Origin: Lishizhenia tianjinensis
GTDB lineage: Bacteria; Bacteroidota; Bacteroidia; Flavobacteriales_D; Crocinitomicaceae
Assembly: GCF_900116425.1 (NCBI RefSeq)
Contig: NZ_FPAS01000006.1
Coordinates: 1 to 64,000 of the forward strand
Direction of reading: 5' to 3'
Length of the DNA: 64,000 bases
Positions 9,330 through 16,983 of the stretch are shown here, piece after piece (positions within the stretch are counted from its first letter, which is position 1; each line of letters begins with the position of its first letter). The notes beneath the pieces are model-generated. The model had not been told where the DNA came from. It was given only the letters and a program-made list of their open reading frames with translations, and did not search any database. Position numbers and translations under genes: made by a program.

Positions 9330-10460
9330 TTACAAGCGGTTGGCCAATTTCACCACCATTTTGTCCTTCCATTCACTGAAGGTACCATCCAATATTCTTG
9401 TTCTGGCTTCGGTAACCAACGCCAAATAAAATGCTAAATTGTGTATAGATGCAATTTGGAATCCTAAAAATTCATTCGAACGAATTAAGTGACGTACGTA
9501 AGATTTAGAATATACCTGATCTACAGTTGCTGTTCCGTTGGGATCGAGTGGAGAAAAGTCCATTTCCCACTTTTTGTTTTTGATATTAATGATTCCTTCT
9601 GAAGTAAATAACATACCATGACGTGCATTACGTGTAGGCATTACACAGTCAAACATATCCACTCCTAAAGCAATACACTCTAAAATATTCACGGGTGTTC
9701 CTACCCCCATCAAATATCTTGGTTTTTCTTCTGGCAAAATACCACAAACCAAATCTGTAGCCTTGTATAATTCCTCATCAGGCTCTCCAACACTTAGCCC
9801 TCCAATAGCATTTCCTACCGCATCAAAAGAGGCAATTTTTTCTGCACTTCGCTCTCTTAAATCTTCGTAAACACTTCCTTGAACAATAGGGAACAACGCC
9901 TGCTCATAACCGTACTTCGGTGCTGTTCTGTCCATCTGGTCAAAACAACGCTTCAACCAACGGTGGGTCATGTGCATACTTTTCTTGGCATAAGCATAAT
10001 CACACGGGTAAGGTGTACATTCATCAAACGCCATAATGATGTCTGCCCCTATCGTACGTTGAATATCTATCGCTCTTTCTGGCGTAAAGAAATGGTAACT
10101 TCCATCGTGGTGCGATTGAAATTTCACCCCGGCCTCTTTAATTTTTCGCTGACCAGACAATGAATACACTTGATATCCTCCTGAATCCGTCAAAATCGGT
10201 TTATTCCAACCGTTAAACTTATGCAATCCTCCTGCACCTTCTATAACTTCAAGACCTGGTTTCAAGTACAAGTGGTAGGTATTTCCCAAAATAATTTGAG
10301 CATTAATTTCCTTGTCCAATTCATGTTGGTGAACTCCTTTTACCGTACCTGCCGTACCCACTGGCATAAAGATGGGCGTCTGTATAGTACCGTGATCTGT
10401 TTTGAGTTCTCCAGCCCTTGCTTTGGTTTTCTCGTCTTTCTTTTGAAGTGTAAAGTGCAT
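9330..10460 (-). CDS. tgt: Queuine tRNA-ribosyltransferase
   Basis: 376 aa. Exchanges the wobble guanine of GUN-anticodon tRNAs (Asp, Asn, His, Tyr) for a queuosine precursor. Core motifs are present: LTDSGGYQVYSLS (catalytic Asp, ~residue 92) and FDCVMPTRNARHG (nucleophile Asp, ~residue 273). I chose ATG 10460; the upstream TTG at 10487 overlaps a perfect -7 promoter box. Odd point: the usual zinc site near the C-terminus (CxCxxC plus a distal His) is altered. At the equivalent place the sequence is DPNGTATVDQVYSKSYVRHL, with all three Cys replaced and only the downstream His (IHNLAFY) kept. The fold and catalytic motifs otherwise look intact, so this is probably a lineage-specific zinc-free variant rather than a dead enzyme. 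Confidence 0.95.
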   Translation of the reverse strand: MHFTLQKKDEKTKARAGELKTDHGTIQTPIFMPVGTAGTVKGVHQHELDKEINAQIILGNTYHLYLKPGLEVIEGAGGLHKFNGWNKPILTDSGGYQVYSLSGQRKIKEAGVKFQSHHDGSYHFFTPERAIDIQRTIGADIIMAFDECTPYPCDYAYAKKSMHMTHRWLKRCFDQMDRTAPKYGYEQALFPIVQGSVYEDLRERSAEKIASFDAVGNAIGGLSVGEPDEELYKATDLVCGILPEEKPRYLMGVGTPVNILECIALGVDMFDCVMPTRNARHGMLFTSEGIINIKNKKWEMDFSPLDPNGTATVDQVYSKSYVRHLIRSNEFLGFQIASIHNLAFYLALVTEARTRILDGTFSEWKDKMVVKLANRL

Positions 10461-10484
10461 AAATATGTTGAAAAATATTCGGCA

Positions 10485-10492
10485 CAAAGATA
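10485..10492 (-). promoter_or_regulatory. -7 promoter element of tgt-lptF/G
   Basis: On the minus strand this reads TATCTTTG, a perfect match to the Bacteroidota -7 consensus TAnnTTTG, 24 nt before the chosen tgt ATG. No clear -33 TTG at the normal spacing. Confidence 0.6.
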
Positions 10493-10493
10493 A

Positions 10494-10521
10494 TTGTATT
10501 TAAACATCTGTCTCATCTTTG
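10494..10521 (+). promoter_or_regulatory. Promoter of the glycosyltransferase-sigma factor operon
   Basis: TTG (10494-10496), 17-nt spacer, CATCTTTG (10514-10521; 7 of 8 to TAnnTTTG), 18 nt before the ATG at 10540. It is arranged back to back with the tgt -7 box, giving an inverted CAAAGAT/ATCTTTG pair. Confidence 0.5.
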
Positions 10522-10539
10522 TTGTAAACAAACTACTGT

Positions 10540-11673
10540 ATGAAGTTAATGCCCCAATTAGGTTATGATCTGGGGAGTTACATTTTTCTGTTCTTTTGCG
10601 CCATGGCCTTCATCCAAATTATTTGGGTGTTGTTCATCTATTTGCGCGTACTACTACATAAAGATAAAACTCCTTCTGATGCCTATCAGCCTCTTAGTAT
10701 TATTATTGCTGCCCGCAATGAAGAGGATAACCTATTCAACAACCTGCCACATATACTTGCACAAGATTACCCCGAATTTGAGGTGATTATTGTGAACCAT
10801 CAAAGTAAAGACAATTCGAAATTCATCCTGAGGGCTTTTCAAGAGGAATTCGAAAATTTACGCGTTATTGAATTGGAACCCAACAAACACTTTAACATAG
10901 GGAAGAAATTGCCCTTAACTATAGGCGTGAAAGGTGCCAAATACGAACATCTATTATTTACAGATGCCGATTGTAAACCTGCGTCTAATCAATGGTTAAA
11001 AAATATTTCTGCGCAATTCAGTGAGAAAGAAAATATGATTTTGGGGTACGGACCTTACCACAAAGAAAAAGGTCTCCTCAACCGTATCATACGTTTAGAT
11101 ACTTCCATGATAGCCATGAATTACCTCGGTTTTGCGAAGGCACGAGTTCCTTACATGGGGGTTGGAAGAAATCTAGCGTATACAAAATCACTGTTCGAAA
11201 CCAACAAAGGATTTAAAAGTCATTACCAATTGCCTTCTGGAGATGATGACCTCTTTGTTCAAAGTGCGGCGAAAAAGAAAAACTACACCATTTGCATCAA
11301 TAAAGAAGCTTTTGCCTATTCAACGGCAGAAAATTCATGGCAAAATTGGTTCCGACAAAAGTCCAGACACTTCACAACTACGGCACATTATGGAGTTTTC
11401 AAAAAACTAATGTTGGGAATCTATCCCACAACCCTCCTTTTGCTATACACTTCTTTCCTTATCTTGTGCTTAAGTTTTAAACTAAATTGGCTTGTATTAA
11501 TCATATTCGGTGCACTCATTGCACTTAAATGGATAATACAAGGCGCTATTTTAAGTAAGTTAGACGAGCGTTCTTTTGCGTGGGCCTTCCCTTTTTGGGA
11601 TGTCTTTTACGCCATCCTCGCTCCGGTAATTTACTACACGAGTGAAAAATCGAACGCTAGAACATGGAAGTAG
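10540..11673 (+). CDS. Membrane-bound family 2 glycosyltransferase
   Basis: 377 aa. A GT2 (GT-A fold) catalytic domain lies between an N-terminal membrane segment (residues ~12-37) and C-terminal membrane segments (~285-370). Motifs: PLSIIIAARNEEDNL at the start of the domain, the metal-binding DxD-like FTDADCKP (~142-149), SGDDDLFVQ (~230) and WFRQKSRH (~268), corresponding to the QxxRW-type acceptor motif of processive GT2 enzymes. It presumably adds sugars to a lipid carrier or polysaccharide at the inner membrane; donor and acceptor cannot be deduced. Its last 10 bp overlap the sigma factor gene, indicating translational coupling. Confidence 0.87.
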   Translation: MKLMPQLGYDLGSYIFLFFCAMAFIQIIWVLFIYLRVLLHKDKTPSDAYQPLSIIIAARNEEDNLFNNLPHILAQDYPEFEVIIVNHQSKDNSKFILRAFQEEFENLRVIELEPNKHFNIGKKLPLTIGVKGAKYEHLLFTDADCKPASNQWLKNISAQFSEKENMILGYGPYHKEKGLLNRIIRLDTSMIAMNYLGFAKARVPYMGVGRNLAYTKSLFETNKGFKSHYQLPSGDDDLFVQSAAKKKNYTICINKEAFAYSTAENSWQNWFRQKSRHFTTTAHYGVFKKLMLGIYPTTLLLLYTSFLILCLSFKLNWLVLIIFGALIALKWIIQGAILSKLDERSFAWAFPFWDVFYAILAPVIYYTSEKSNARTWK

Positions 11674-12269
11674 GAAATAATCTGTCAGAAAAAGGTCAAG
11701 TTGACCTACAATTGGTTGAGATGGCCAAGAAGGGAAACCAGAACGCCTATGCTCAACTCATGGACAGATACAGAGAGCCTGTATATTACATGTTGTTGAA
11801 AATGATTAAGAACAGCGACGATGCTGAAGATTTGACTATAGAAGCCTTCGGTAAAGCTTTTAATCGCTTAGAACAATACTCTCCAAGCTACGCCTTTTCT
11901 ACGTGGCTTTTTAAAATTGCTTCTAATAATTGTATCGACTTCATTCGAAAAAAGCGTGTCAAGGTAACCTCAATGGATCATGCCTACAGTAACCAAGACG
12001 GGGAAAGTGTAGGGATGGATTTTGAATCGGAAGGACTAGATCCTGAAGAGGAAATCATGCGTAAACAAAAGGTAAAAATGATGCGTCAGGTTGTACGTAA
12101 ATTAAAACCTCGCTACCGTGATTTAATTGAAAAGCGCTACTTCCAAGAATTGTCTTACGACGAAATTGCCACAGAAATGGACCTACCTTTGGGTACAGTT
12201 AAAGCCCAACTTTTTAGAGCGCGCGAGTTCTTGGCCAACTTAATGGAAGAGAAAAAGGACCACATATAA
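11664..12269 (+). CDS. RNA polymerase sigma factor, sigma-70/ECF type
   Basis: 201 aa. Sigma region 2 is at ~25-95 (YMLLKMIKNSDDAEDLTIEAF and FSTWLFKIASNNCIDFIRKK). Region 4 is at ~140-195 with a helix-turn-helix (YDEIATEMDLPLGTVKAQLF). The linker is acidic and there is no region 1.1 or 3, as in ECF sigma factors. No anti-sigma gene is adjacent; the neighbour is a glycosyltransferase with a 10-bp overlap. The regulon cannot be deduced, but the coupling hints at envelope or polysaccharide control. A terminator lies ~100 bp downstream. Confidence 0.92.
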   Translation: MEVGNNLSEKGQVDLQLVEMAKKGNQNAYAQLMDRYREPVYYMLLKMIKNSDDAEDLTIEAFGKAFNRLEQYSPSYAFSTWLFKIASNNCIDFIRKKRVKVTSMDHAYSNQDGESVGMDFESEGLDPEEEIMRKQKVKMMRQVVRKLKPRYRDLIEKRYFQELSYDEIATEMDLPLGTVKAQLFRAREFLANLMEEKKDHI

Positions 12270-12312
12270 ATTAAGAATTAAGAATGCAGAATTAAGAGTT
12301 AAGAATTCAGTA
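12268..12312. repeat. Short tandem ATTAAGA-type repeats
   Basis: Four to five imperfect copies of (A)ATTAAGA (or GTTAAGA) directly after the sigma factor stop codon. Simple AT-rich intergenic repeat with no visible function. Confidence 0.6.
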
Positions 12313-12365
12313 TTATTTTCAGGAGCAGATATGAATTAACGATTTTCCAAACATAGATTTACAAA

Positions 12366-12394
12366 AGAGGTTGGCCACGTGCCGACCTTTTTTT
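12366..12394 (+). terminator. Rho-independent terminator of the glycosyltransferase-sigma operon
   Basis: Stem 12368-12375 with 12381-12388 (8 bp including one G-T wobble), 5-nt loop CACGT, then seven T residues. Confidence 0.85.
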
Positions 12395-12480
12395 ATGCCC
12401 TACCATCATTAATATTATCATCCCTACTTAACGAGGGTCAAATTCCCCATTTAGCTTCCTCAGTGATAATTGAAGGAGCT

Positions 12481-12527
12481 ATTTCGAATTTCAAATCTCC
12501 AATTTCAAATTTCTACTCTCCAATCTA
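12481..12527. repeat. Imperfect AATTTCAAAT direct repeats
   Basis: Related segments ATTTCAAAT-C/T-TC recur two to three times just before the REP-like element. No coding potential. Confidence 0.5.
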
Positions 12528-12530
12528 ACC

Positions 12531-12672
12531 AGGCAAACAGCCGGGCTATACGCTATAGTCTTTGGGGTATTTTGCAGTTCTCACTTCCTTTTCAGTTTAG
12601 CTTCTAGGGTCGCTAACCTAAAAAGGGTGTTCACTACAAACTTCTCCAAAGCGCTGCCGCTTCTATCCCTGT
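12531..12672. repeat. REP-like intergenic element, candidate
   Basis: A block richer in GC than its surroundings. It contains the imperfect dyad CTATAGCGTATAG (minus strand, within 12545-12558) next to AGCCCGGCT, and a perfect hairpin AAGCG-CTGC-CGCTT (12649-12662) followed by CTATCCCT. It resembles dispersed non-coding repeats that I associate with Flavobacteriia intergenic regions, but only one copy is in this window, so its repeated nature is inferred. Confidence 0.4.
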
Positions 12673-12862
12673 TTGATTAAACACTCCTTACTCCTGCTCA
12701 AACTCTTGCTAATAAAAACTCCTCCCTCCCCACTGTTTTAATTCTCGAAGCTTAGTCGGTTTAGCCAATAAGTAGTATTCAAAAAAAGTTTAATTCAATT
12801 AATATTGATTTTCAAAGAGTTAAATTAAAAATGAAAATTTCTTTAAAAAATCTTCAAAAAAA

Positions 12863-12896
12863 TTTGCTTTCAATTCGTATTCTTTACTTATATTTA
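12863..12896 (+). promoter_or_regulatory. Probable promoter of tRNA-Thr
   Basis: TTTG (12863-12866), 22-nt spacer, TATATTTA (12889-12896; 7 of 8 to TAnnTTTG). This would start transcription about 50 nt upstream of the tRNA. Confidence 0.45.
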
Positions 12897-12950
12897 CCGC
12901 TCGAAAATCACATATCCAATCGGAGAAAGATTTTGAAATATTGATTAGAT

Positions 12951-13024
12951 GCCGATGTAGCTCAGCTGGCTAGAGCAGCTGATTTGTAATCAGCAGGTCG
13001 GGGGTTCGAGTCCCTCCATCGGCT
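12951..13024 (+). tRNA. tRNA-Thr (anticodon TGT)
   Basis: A complete 74-nt cloverleaf: acceptor GCCGATG/CATCGGC, D arm GCTCAGCTGGCTAGAGC, anticodon stem GCTGA/TCAGC with loop TTTGTAA (anticodon TGT, reads ACA), T arm GGGGG-TTCGAGT-CCCTC, discriminator T. CCA is not encoded. Confidence 0.96.
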
Positions 13025-13096
13025 CTCTTTTCTTTCCAAACAAACAATCCTTACTTTCTTTAAAAAATTAAAATCAAGCACATCACTTGGTGTATT

Positions 13097-13130
13097 TTTG
13101 CGTGGGTACAAATTGTATTGACTATCTTTG
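13097..13130 (+). promoter_or_regulatory. Promoter of rsmG
   Basis: TTTG (13097-13100), 22-nt spacer, perfect -7 box TATCTTTG (13123-13130), 20 nt before ATG 13151. It lies downstream of the alternative TTG at 13118 and so excludes that start. Confidence 0.7.
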
Positions 13131-13150
13131 TCGTCTCAAACAATCAAAGC

Positions 13151-13783
13151 ATGAACAACGAGCAATTAATCTTATCGTATTTCCCAGATTTAACACAAAA
13201 ACAAATCGAGCAGTTTGCTGCTTTGGGTGACTTGTACCAAGAATGGAACGAAAAGATTAATGTGATTTCGAGAAAAGACGTAGACAACTTTTACGAAAGA
13301 CACGTTTTGCACTCTTTAGGAATTGCCAAGGTTATACAATTTAAAAAGGGAACACGCTTACTCGACGTAGGGTGTGGAGGTGGATTTCCAGGAATTCCTT
13401 TAGCCATTCTTTTCCCTGAATGCGAATTTCATTTGGTAGACTCTATCGGTAAGAAAATTAAAGTTGTGCAAGAAGTAGCAGAAGCCATTGGGTTAACGAA
13501 CCTACAAGCAACACATGCAAGAGCTGAACAAATTAAAGACAAGTACGACTTTGTAATCTCAAGAGCCGTTACAGCTATGCCCAAGTTCTTACAATGGATT
13601 ACCAATAAATTCGACAAGCAAGATAAAAACGCCTACCCCAACGGTGTTTTCTACCTTAAAGGAGGTGATTTAAAAGAAGAAATGAAACCCGTTAAGCGTC
13701 ATACTGAATATTTCGATTTAGCCGATTACTTTGAAGGAGAATTCTTTGAAACAAAAAAAGTGGTGTACGTTCGTATGAACTAA
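13151..13783 (+). CDS. rsmG: 16S rRNA (guanine527-N7)-methyltransferase
   Basis: 210 aa, typical length for RsmG (GidB). It methylates G527 of 16S rRNA in the 530 loop with S-adenosylmethionine. The SAM-binding glycine motif LLDVGCGGGFPGIPLA is at ~68-83. The N-terminal helical part contains LYQEWNEKINVISRKD and FYERHVLHSLG, both family signatures, and FVISRAVTAMPKFLQW corresponds to the later conserved motif. The start is fixed by the promoter just upstream. It appears monocistronic and converges on the small membrane protein gene. Confidence 0.96.
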   Translation: MNNEQLILSYFPDLTQKQIEQFAALGDLYQEWNEKINVISRKDVDNFYERHVLHSLGIAKVIQFKKGTRLLDVGCGGGFPGIPLAILFPECEFHLVDSIGKKIKVVQEVAEAIGLTNLQATHARAEQIKDKYDFVISRAVTAMPKFLQWITNKFDKQDKNAYPNGVFYLKGGDLKEEMKPVKRHTEYFDLADYFEGEFFETKKVVYVRMN

Positions 13784-13800
13784 TACACCACCCTAATTTT
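13760..13800 (+). terminator. Probable terminator between convergent rsmG and membrane-protein genes
   Basis: An 8-bp perfect stem (13760-13767 GTGGTGTA with 13784-13791) and 16-nt loop, flanked by A7 on the left and a T-rich tract on the right. It overlaps the rsmG 3' end. Could act in both directions. Confidence 0.5.
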
Positions 13801-13817
13801 TATTTTAGTACTCCTTA

Positions 13818-14144
13818 TTACACCTCATCTAAAAGTGTAACATCGGTACTTCTGGTTTGATTTTTTCCCCAAAGGTACTTCAACAACTGATAGAAACCAA
13901 CCGTTGTTCCTATTCCAAATACAAGACTAATAATCGTGTATTGAATTTCACCTAGTCCATTCAAGTCATCTAAAGAACCTGAAGCCATGAAGATAAGGGC
14001 GATAAATATTCCACCTATAAAAGAACCCACGTAATAGCTAAGGGCACCTAATATTGCAAAGAGCCATTTGTTCTTCTGGTGATCTTCTGCCAAGGTGGCA
14101 AAACGTTTTCCAATAAAGTAAAGTAGGAGTAATCCTAGAATCAT
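13818..14144 (-). CDS. Small membrane protein of unknown function
   Basis: 108 aa. At least three hydrophobic membrane segments are visible: ~1-12, 28-53 (LFAILGALSYYVGSFIGGIF) and 68-90 (YTIISLVFGIGTTVGFYQLL). A charged loop (KRFATLAEDHQKNK) follows the first and the C-terminal tail is polar. I do not recognise a named family. It begins 24 bp after the stop of the secreted SGNH protein gene and is probably co-transcribed with it, but nothing shows a functional link. Confidence 0.75.
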   Translation of the reverse strand: MILGLLLLYFIGKRFATLAEDHQKNKWLFAILGALSYYVGSFIGGIFIALIFMASGSLDDLNGLGEIQYTIISLVFGIGTTVGFYQLLKYLWGKNQTRSTDVTLLDEV

Positions 14145-14168
14145 AGTAAGTAGTTTTTTGGTTTCCCT

Positions 14169-15977
14169 CTAATATAGGCGAACAATAGGAAAAGTCCTTA
14201 AAAATTTTTCATTTTCTTTCTCACCGAATACTTTAAGATACATCCAAGCTCTATATTCCAATCCAGATAAATCTATCTTATAGACCCCATCCGCTATTTT
14301 ACAAGCTCCGGTTTTCCACAGTTCTCTTCCCGTTTCATCCATGAAAACAAAACTCTCTACACTACCACCTTCTATAACTACACTCAACTCATTCCCGCAA
14401 GGGTTTGGGTATAGCTTAAGTTCGATAGAAACATCGTCGTAAGTCAAACCAACATAATCAATGGCACAAACTTCATCTACCTCTGCATTCATCACGATAT
14501 CATACAACACCTTATGTCCAGCATCATTTAAATGTACACCATCTCCAGAATTGTACTGCGGTAAAATATAATGGTTAACGTCAGCTGTGGCTGTCCAAAA
14601 ATCCAAAGCATAATTTCCATACACTTCTAAAATAGAATCACGTGTATCCAATTGAATTTGAATTTTTGCTGGATCTGAAAAATTGCGTGGTTGCGTAGTA
14701 CACACATATAATGACACCCCTTGTTGAACAGAGGCTTGATGCATTAAGTCAAAATTATACATCTGCATATCTACCCCATAGTTGTTCGCTGCGTCATTAG
14801 AAGGAAGATTTACGATTACCGCAGAAGGATGTAAAGCCAGTGCTGCAGTAATATTCCTATTTACATCTATGGTTTGATTTACACCACTCGGTATAGGCGT
14901 TCCCGTGGGTATTAATTTAAATGTATTGTAACCTCCAACGGCTAAATTCAACACTTCATAACGTGTATCCCTTCGGTACAACTCATGTTTATACCTGTAC
15001 ACCCAAGCACTGTCTTGCGTAGAAGCTCCAGCTCCTGCGGCAGTTGAAGACCCTATCACCACTATTCTACAAGTATCTTGTGTATCTGCTATTTCAAACA
15101 AATGATCAGATTCATCATTCATAGACACACTTTCAGCTTTTACAACACATTGCTGAGAAGGTGTATTTGGAACCATCCAAGCATATTCAGCTGTAAAAGG
15201 AGCCACGGTATCTATAGTACTCCAATTTACCCCTCCATCATAACTATAAGACAAAACAACATTTTCTTGCAGGGTATTTCTCATGGTTATATCAACCGTT
15301 CTACCCACCTGCCAATATTCACCTCCATTCGGACTTAAAACCTCTAATTCTTGCGGGTAAACACTATCCGATGCATACTCCATTTGCAACGCTCCCAGAT
15401 AATAAAACCCATTAGCATTATCGTTATTCGGTCCTGCAGTTAAGGATAAATTCAACACACCATTGGCATCTGGATACATAGTAAATGAAACCATATTAAC
15501 CGTATTATTAGTCGGATTTAAATAAGCAGTATCAACACTAACACCCGATAATACATACTCCGTTTCTCTATTATCTGTAGCCAAACGAGAAGCAAAAATG
15601 GTAAGTGTATACTCCTTAGCCACATCTAGATTATCAAACTCTATTGTTGCTGTTGGTTGAAGTTGACCATTAAAGTCTACCATATTCCCAAAGAAGCTGT
15701 CGCCCGAAGCATTAGAGGGAATTCCTAGAGAACTATTAGGCGTTTGGGTCCCTGAAGTATTCACTCCAGTAAACGCATTGGTAATGGAGAGATTAATGGT
15801 AGTGGCAAAGCCGAAATTATTCATCAAACCATTTACAGATCCCGATGAAGCATCATTTATATTGTTCCATGGAAAAGGTGAGTGAGCACCTCCAAAATCA
15901 ATAGATATGCGTTCAGTTTGCGCCATCAACCAACAAGCACTAATTAGACTCACAAAAAAGGCAATAACTTTATACAT
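14169..15977 (-). CDS. Secreted SGNH/GDSL esterase with T9SS sorting tail
   Basis: 602 aa. Signal peptide 1-20 (ends WLMAQ). Residues ~22-205 form a carbohydrate-binding-like domain (RISIDFGGAHSPFPWNNI; TATIEFDNLDVAKEYTL) of unknown specificity. An Ig-like domain follows at ~210-298 (EVLSPNGGEYWQVGRTVDIT). Residues ~303-505 are an SGNH hydrolase: block I VIGSSTAAGAG with the nucleophile Ser (~309), a block III-like NLPSNDAANNYG, and block V DGVHLNDAGH giving the Asp and His of the triad (~477). The C-terminus (~525-602, LKLYPNPCGNELSVVI) is a somewhat divergent type A T9SS domain. Likely an extracellular or surface esterase, perhaps on acylated polysaccharide; the substrate is inferred only from the domain mix. 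Confidence 0.88.
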   Translation of the reverse strand: MYKVIAFFVSLISACWLMAQTERISIDFGGAHSPFPWNNINDASSGSVNGLMNNFGFATTINLSITNAFTGVNTSGTQTPNSSLGIPSNASGDSFFGNMVDFNGQLQPTATIEFDNLDVAKEYTLTIFASRLATDNRETEYVLSGVSVDTAYLNPTNNTVNMVSFTMYPDANGVLNLSLTAGPNNDNANGFYYLGALQMEYASDSVYPQELEVLSPNGGEYWQVGRTVDITMRNTLQENVVLSYSYDGGVNWSTIDTVAPFTAEYAWMVPNTPSQQCVVKAESVSMNDESDHLFEIADTQDTCRIVVIGSSTAAGAGASTQDSAWVYRYKHELYRRDTRYEVLNLAVGGYNTFKLIPTGTPIPSGVNQTIDVNRNITAALALHPSAVIVNLPSNDAANNYGVDMQMYNFDLMHQASVQQGVSLYVCTTQPRNFSDPAKIQIQLDTRDSILEVYGNYALDFWTATADVNHYILPQYNSGDGVHLNDAGHKVLYDIVMNAEVDEVCAIDYVGLTYDDVSIELKLYPNPCGNELSVVIEGGSVESFVFMDETGRELWKTGACKIADGVYKIDLSGLEYRAWMYLKVFGEKENEKFLRTFPIVRLY

Positions 15978-16064
15978 AGCGTAGTAGTTTAATACCTCCT
16001 CAATTTAGAGCTTTTCTTTGGATGGAAAAATAAAGTTGAGCAAGATCAATGGTACTATACTCCA

Positions 16065-16103
16065 AAACAAAAAAGGTCTCGCTGACAATCAACGAGACCT
16101 TTT
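16065..16103 (-). terminator. Rho-independent terminator of the fbaA-accD operon
   Basis: An 11-bp perfect stem (16071-16081 with 16093-16103) and 11-nt loop. The minus strand reads into TTTTTTG. The T tract on the plus side is shorter, so it mainly serves accD. Confidence 0.85.
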
Positions 16104-16123
16104 AATATATTCTAAAAATCTTC

Positions 16124-16969
16124 TTAGCTCATGAATAAGCGAATAGATTTTGAAACTTCTGCTTTTAAGTTTTGTCTTTCAACAATGTAATCCAAGAAAC
16201 CGTGCTCTAAAACGAACTCTGATGTTTGGAAACCATCTGGTAAATCTCTACCTATTGTTTCCTTCACAACTCTTGGTCCAGCAAACCCGATTAAAGCTCC
16301 TGGCTCAGCAATGTTGATATCTCCTAACATTGCAAAAGAAGCAGTAACACCACCTGTTGTTGGATCCGTTAGGAAAGAAATGTAAGGTAATCCTGCATCT
16401 GCCAATTGCGTTAACTTACCAGAAGTTTTCGCCAACTGCATTAGAGATAAACCTGCTTCCATCATACGTGCACCACCTGATTTAGAAATAATCATAAAGG
16501 CACATTTCGCTTTGATAGCTTGATCAATTGCTCTTGCAATTTTCTCCCCTACTACAGATCCCATAGATCCACCAATAAAGGCAAAATCCATAGCTGCAAT
16601 AACGGTAGGTTGACCATCAATATCACCTTTCGCGCAACGAATAGCATCTGTTAAACCAGTTTTTGCCTGTGTTGCTTTAATTCTATCTGTGTATTTCTTT
16701 GTATCTGTAAATTTCAACGGGTCACCAGAACTCAATTTCGCATCAAACTCTTTGTATTTCCCTTCGTCGAAAAAGATTTGGAAGTACTCTTCAGAACCAA
16801 TTCTATCGTGGTTAGAACAACGGTCACACACGTAAAAGTTCTTCGCATGATCTTCTGCTGTAACTACGGTCTTACATTTTGGACACTTGTGCCAAAGACC
16901 TTCTGGAGTTTCCTTCTTATCTTTAGTAGAGGTAGTAATCCCCTCTTTTTCTCTTTTAAACCAAACCAT
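16124..16969 (-). CDS. accD: Acetyl-CoA carboxylase carboxyltransferase subunit beta
   Basis: 281 aa. Transfers the carboxyl group from carboxybiotin to acetyl-CoA, together with AccA, in the first step of fatty acid synthesis. The N-terminal zinc ribbon has Cys29, Cys32, Cys48 and Cys51 (CPKC...CDRC). The crotonase-like carboxyltransferase core includes [39 protein letters not shown] and [13 protein letters not shown]. Length is normal. It starts 14 bp after the fbaA stop on the same strand, forming an fbaA-accD operon ended by the terminator downstream. Confidence 0.97.
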   Translation of the reverse strand: MVWFKREKEGITTSTKDKKETPEGLWHKCPKCKTVVTAEDHAKNFYVCDRCSNHDRIGSEEYFQIFFDEGKYKEFDAKLSSGDPLKFTDTKKYTDRIKATQAKTGLTDAIRCAKGDIDGQPTVIAAMDFAFIGGSMGSVVGEKIARAIDQAIKAKCAFMIISKSGGARMMEAGLSLMQLAKTSGKLTQLADAGLPYISFLTDPTTGGVTASFAMLGDINIAEPGALIGFAGPRVVKETIGRDLPDGFQTSEFVLEHGFLDYIVERQNLKAEVSKSIRLFMS

Positions 16970-16983
16970 AAATGCTTTTTTAC

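Larger units (their letters stand above)
12270..12950. other. 680-bp gene-free region with terminator, repeats and REP-like element
   Basis: No credible coding frame. From left to right it holds short AT-rich tandem repeats, a terminator for the sigma factor operon, a second AATTTCAAAT-type repeat, a structured GC-richer element at 12531-12672, and an AT-rich promoter zone for tRNA-Thr. These are listed separately. Confidence 0.7.

Noticed and set aside
9879-10163. Antisense frames of 60-110 codons inside known genes (for example 9879-10163, 23847-24176, 58290-58601)
   Set aside because: They lie opposite strongly supported genes and have no recognisable domains or promoter signals; shadow frames.
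10461-10487. Longer tgt start at TTG 10487
   Set aside because: That codon overlaps the -7 promoter box TATCTTTG; the ATG at 10460 fits the family N-terminus better.
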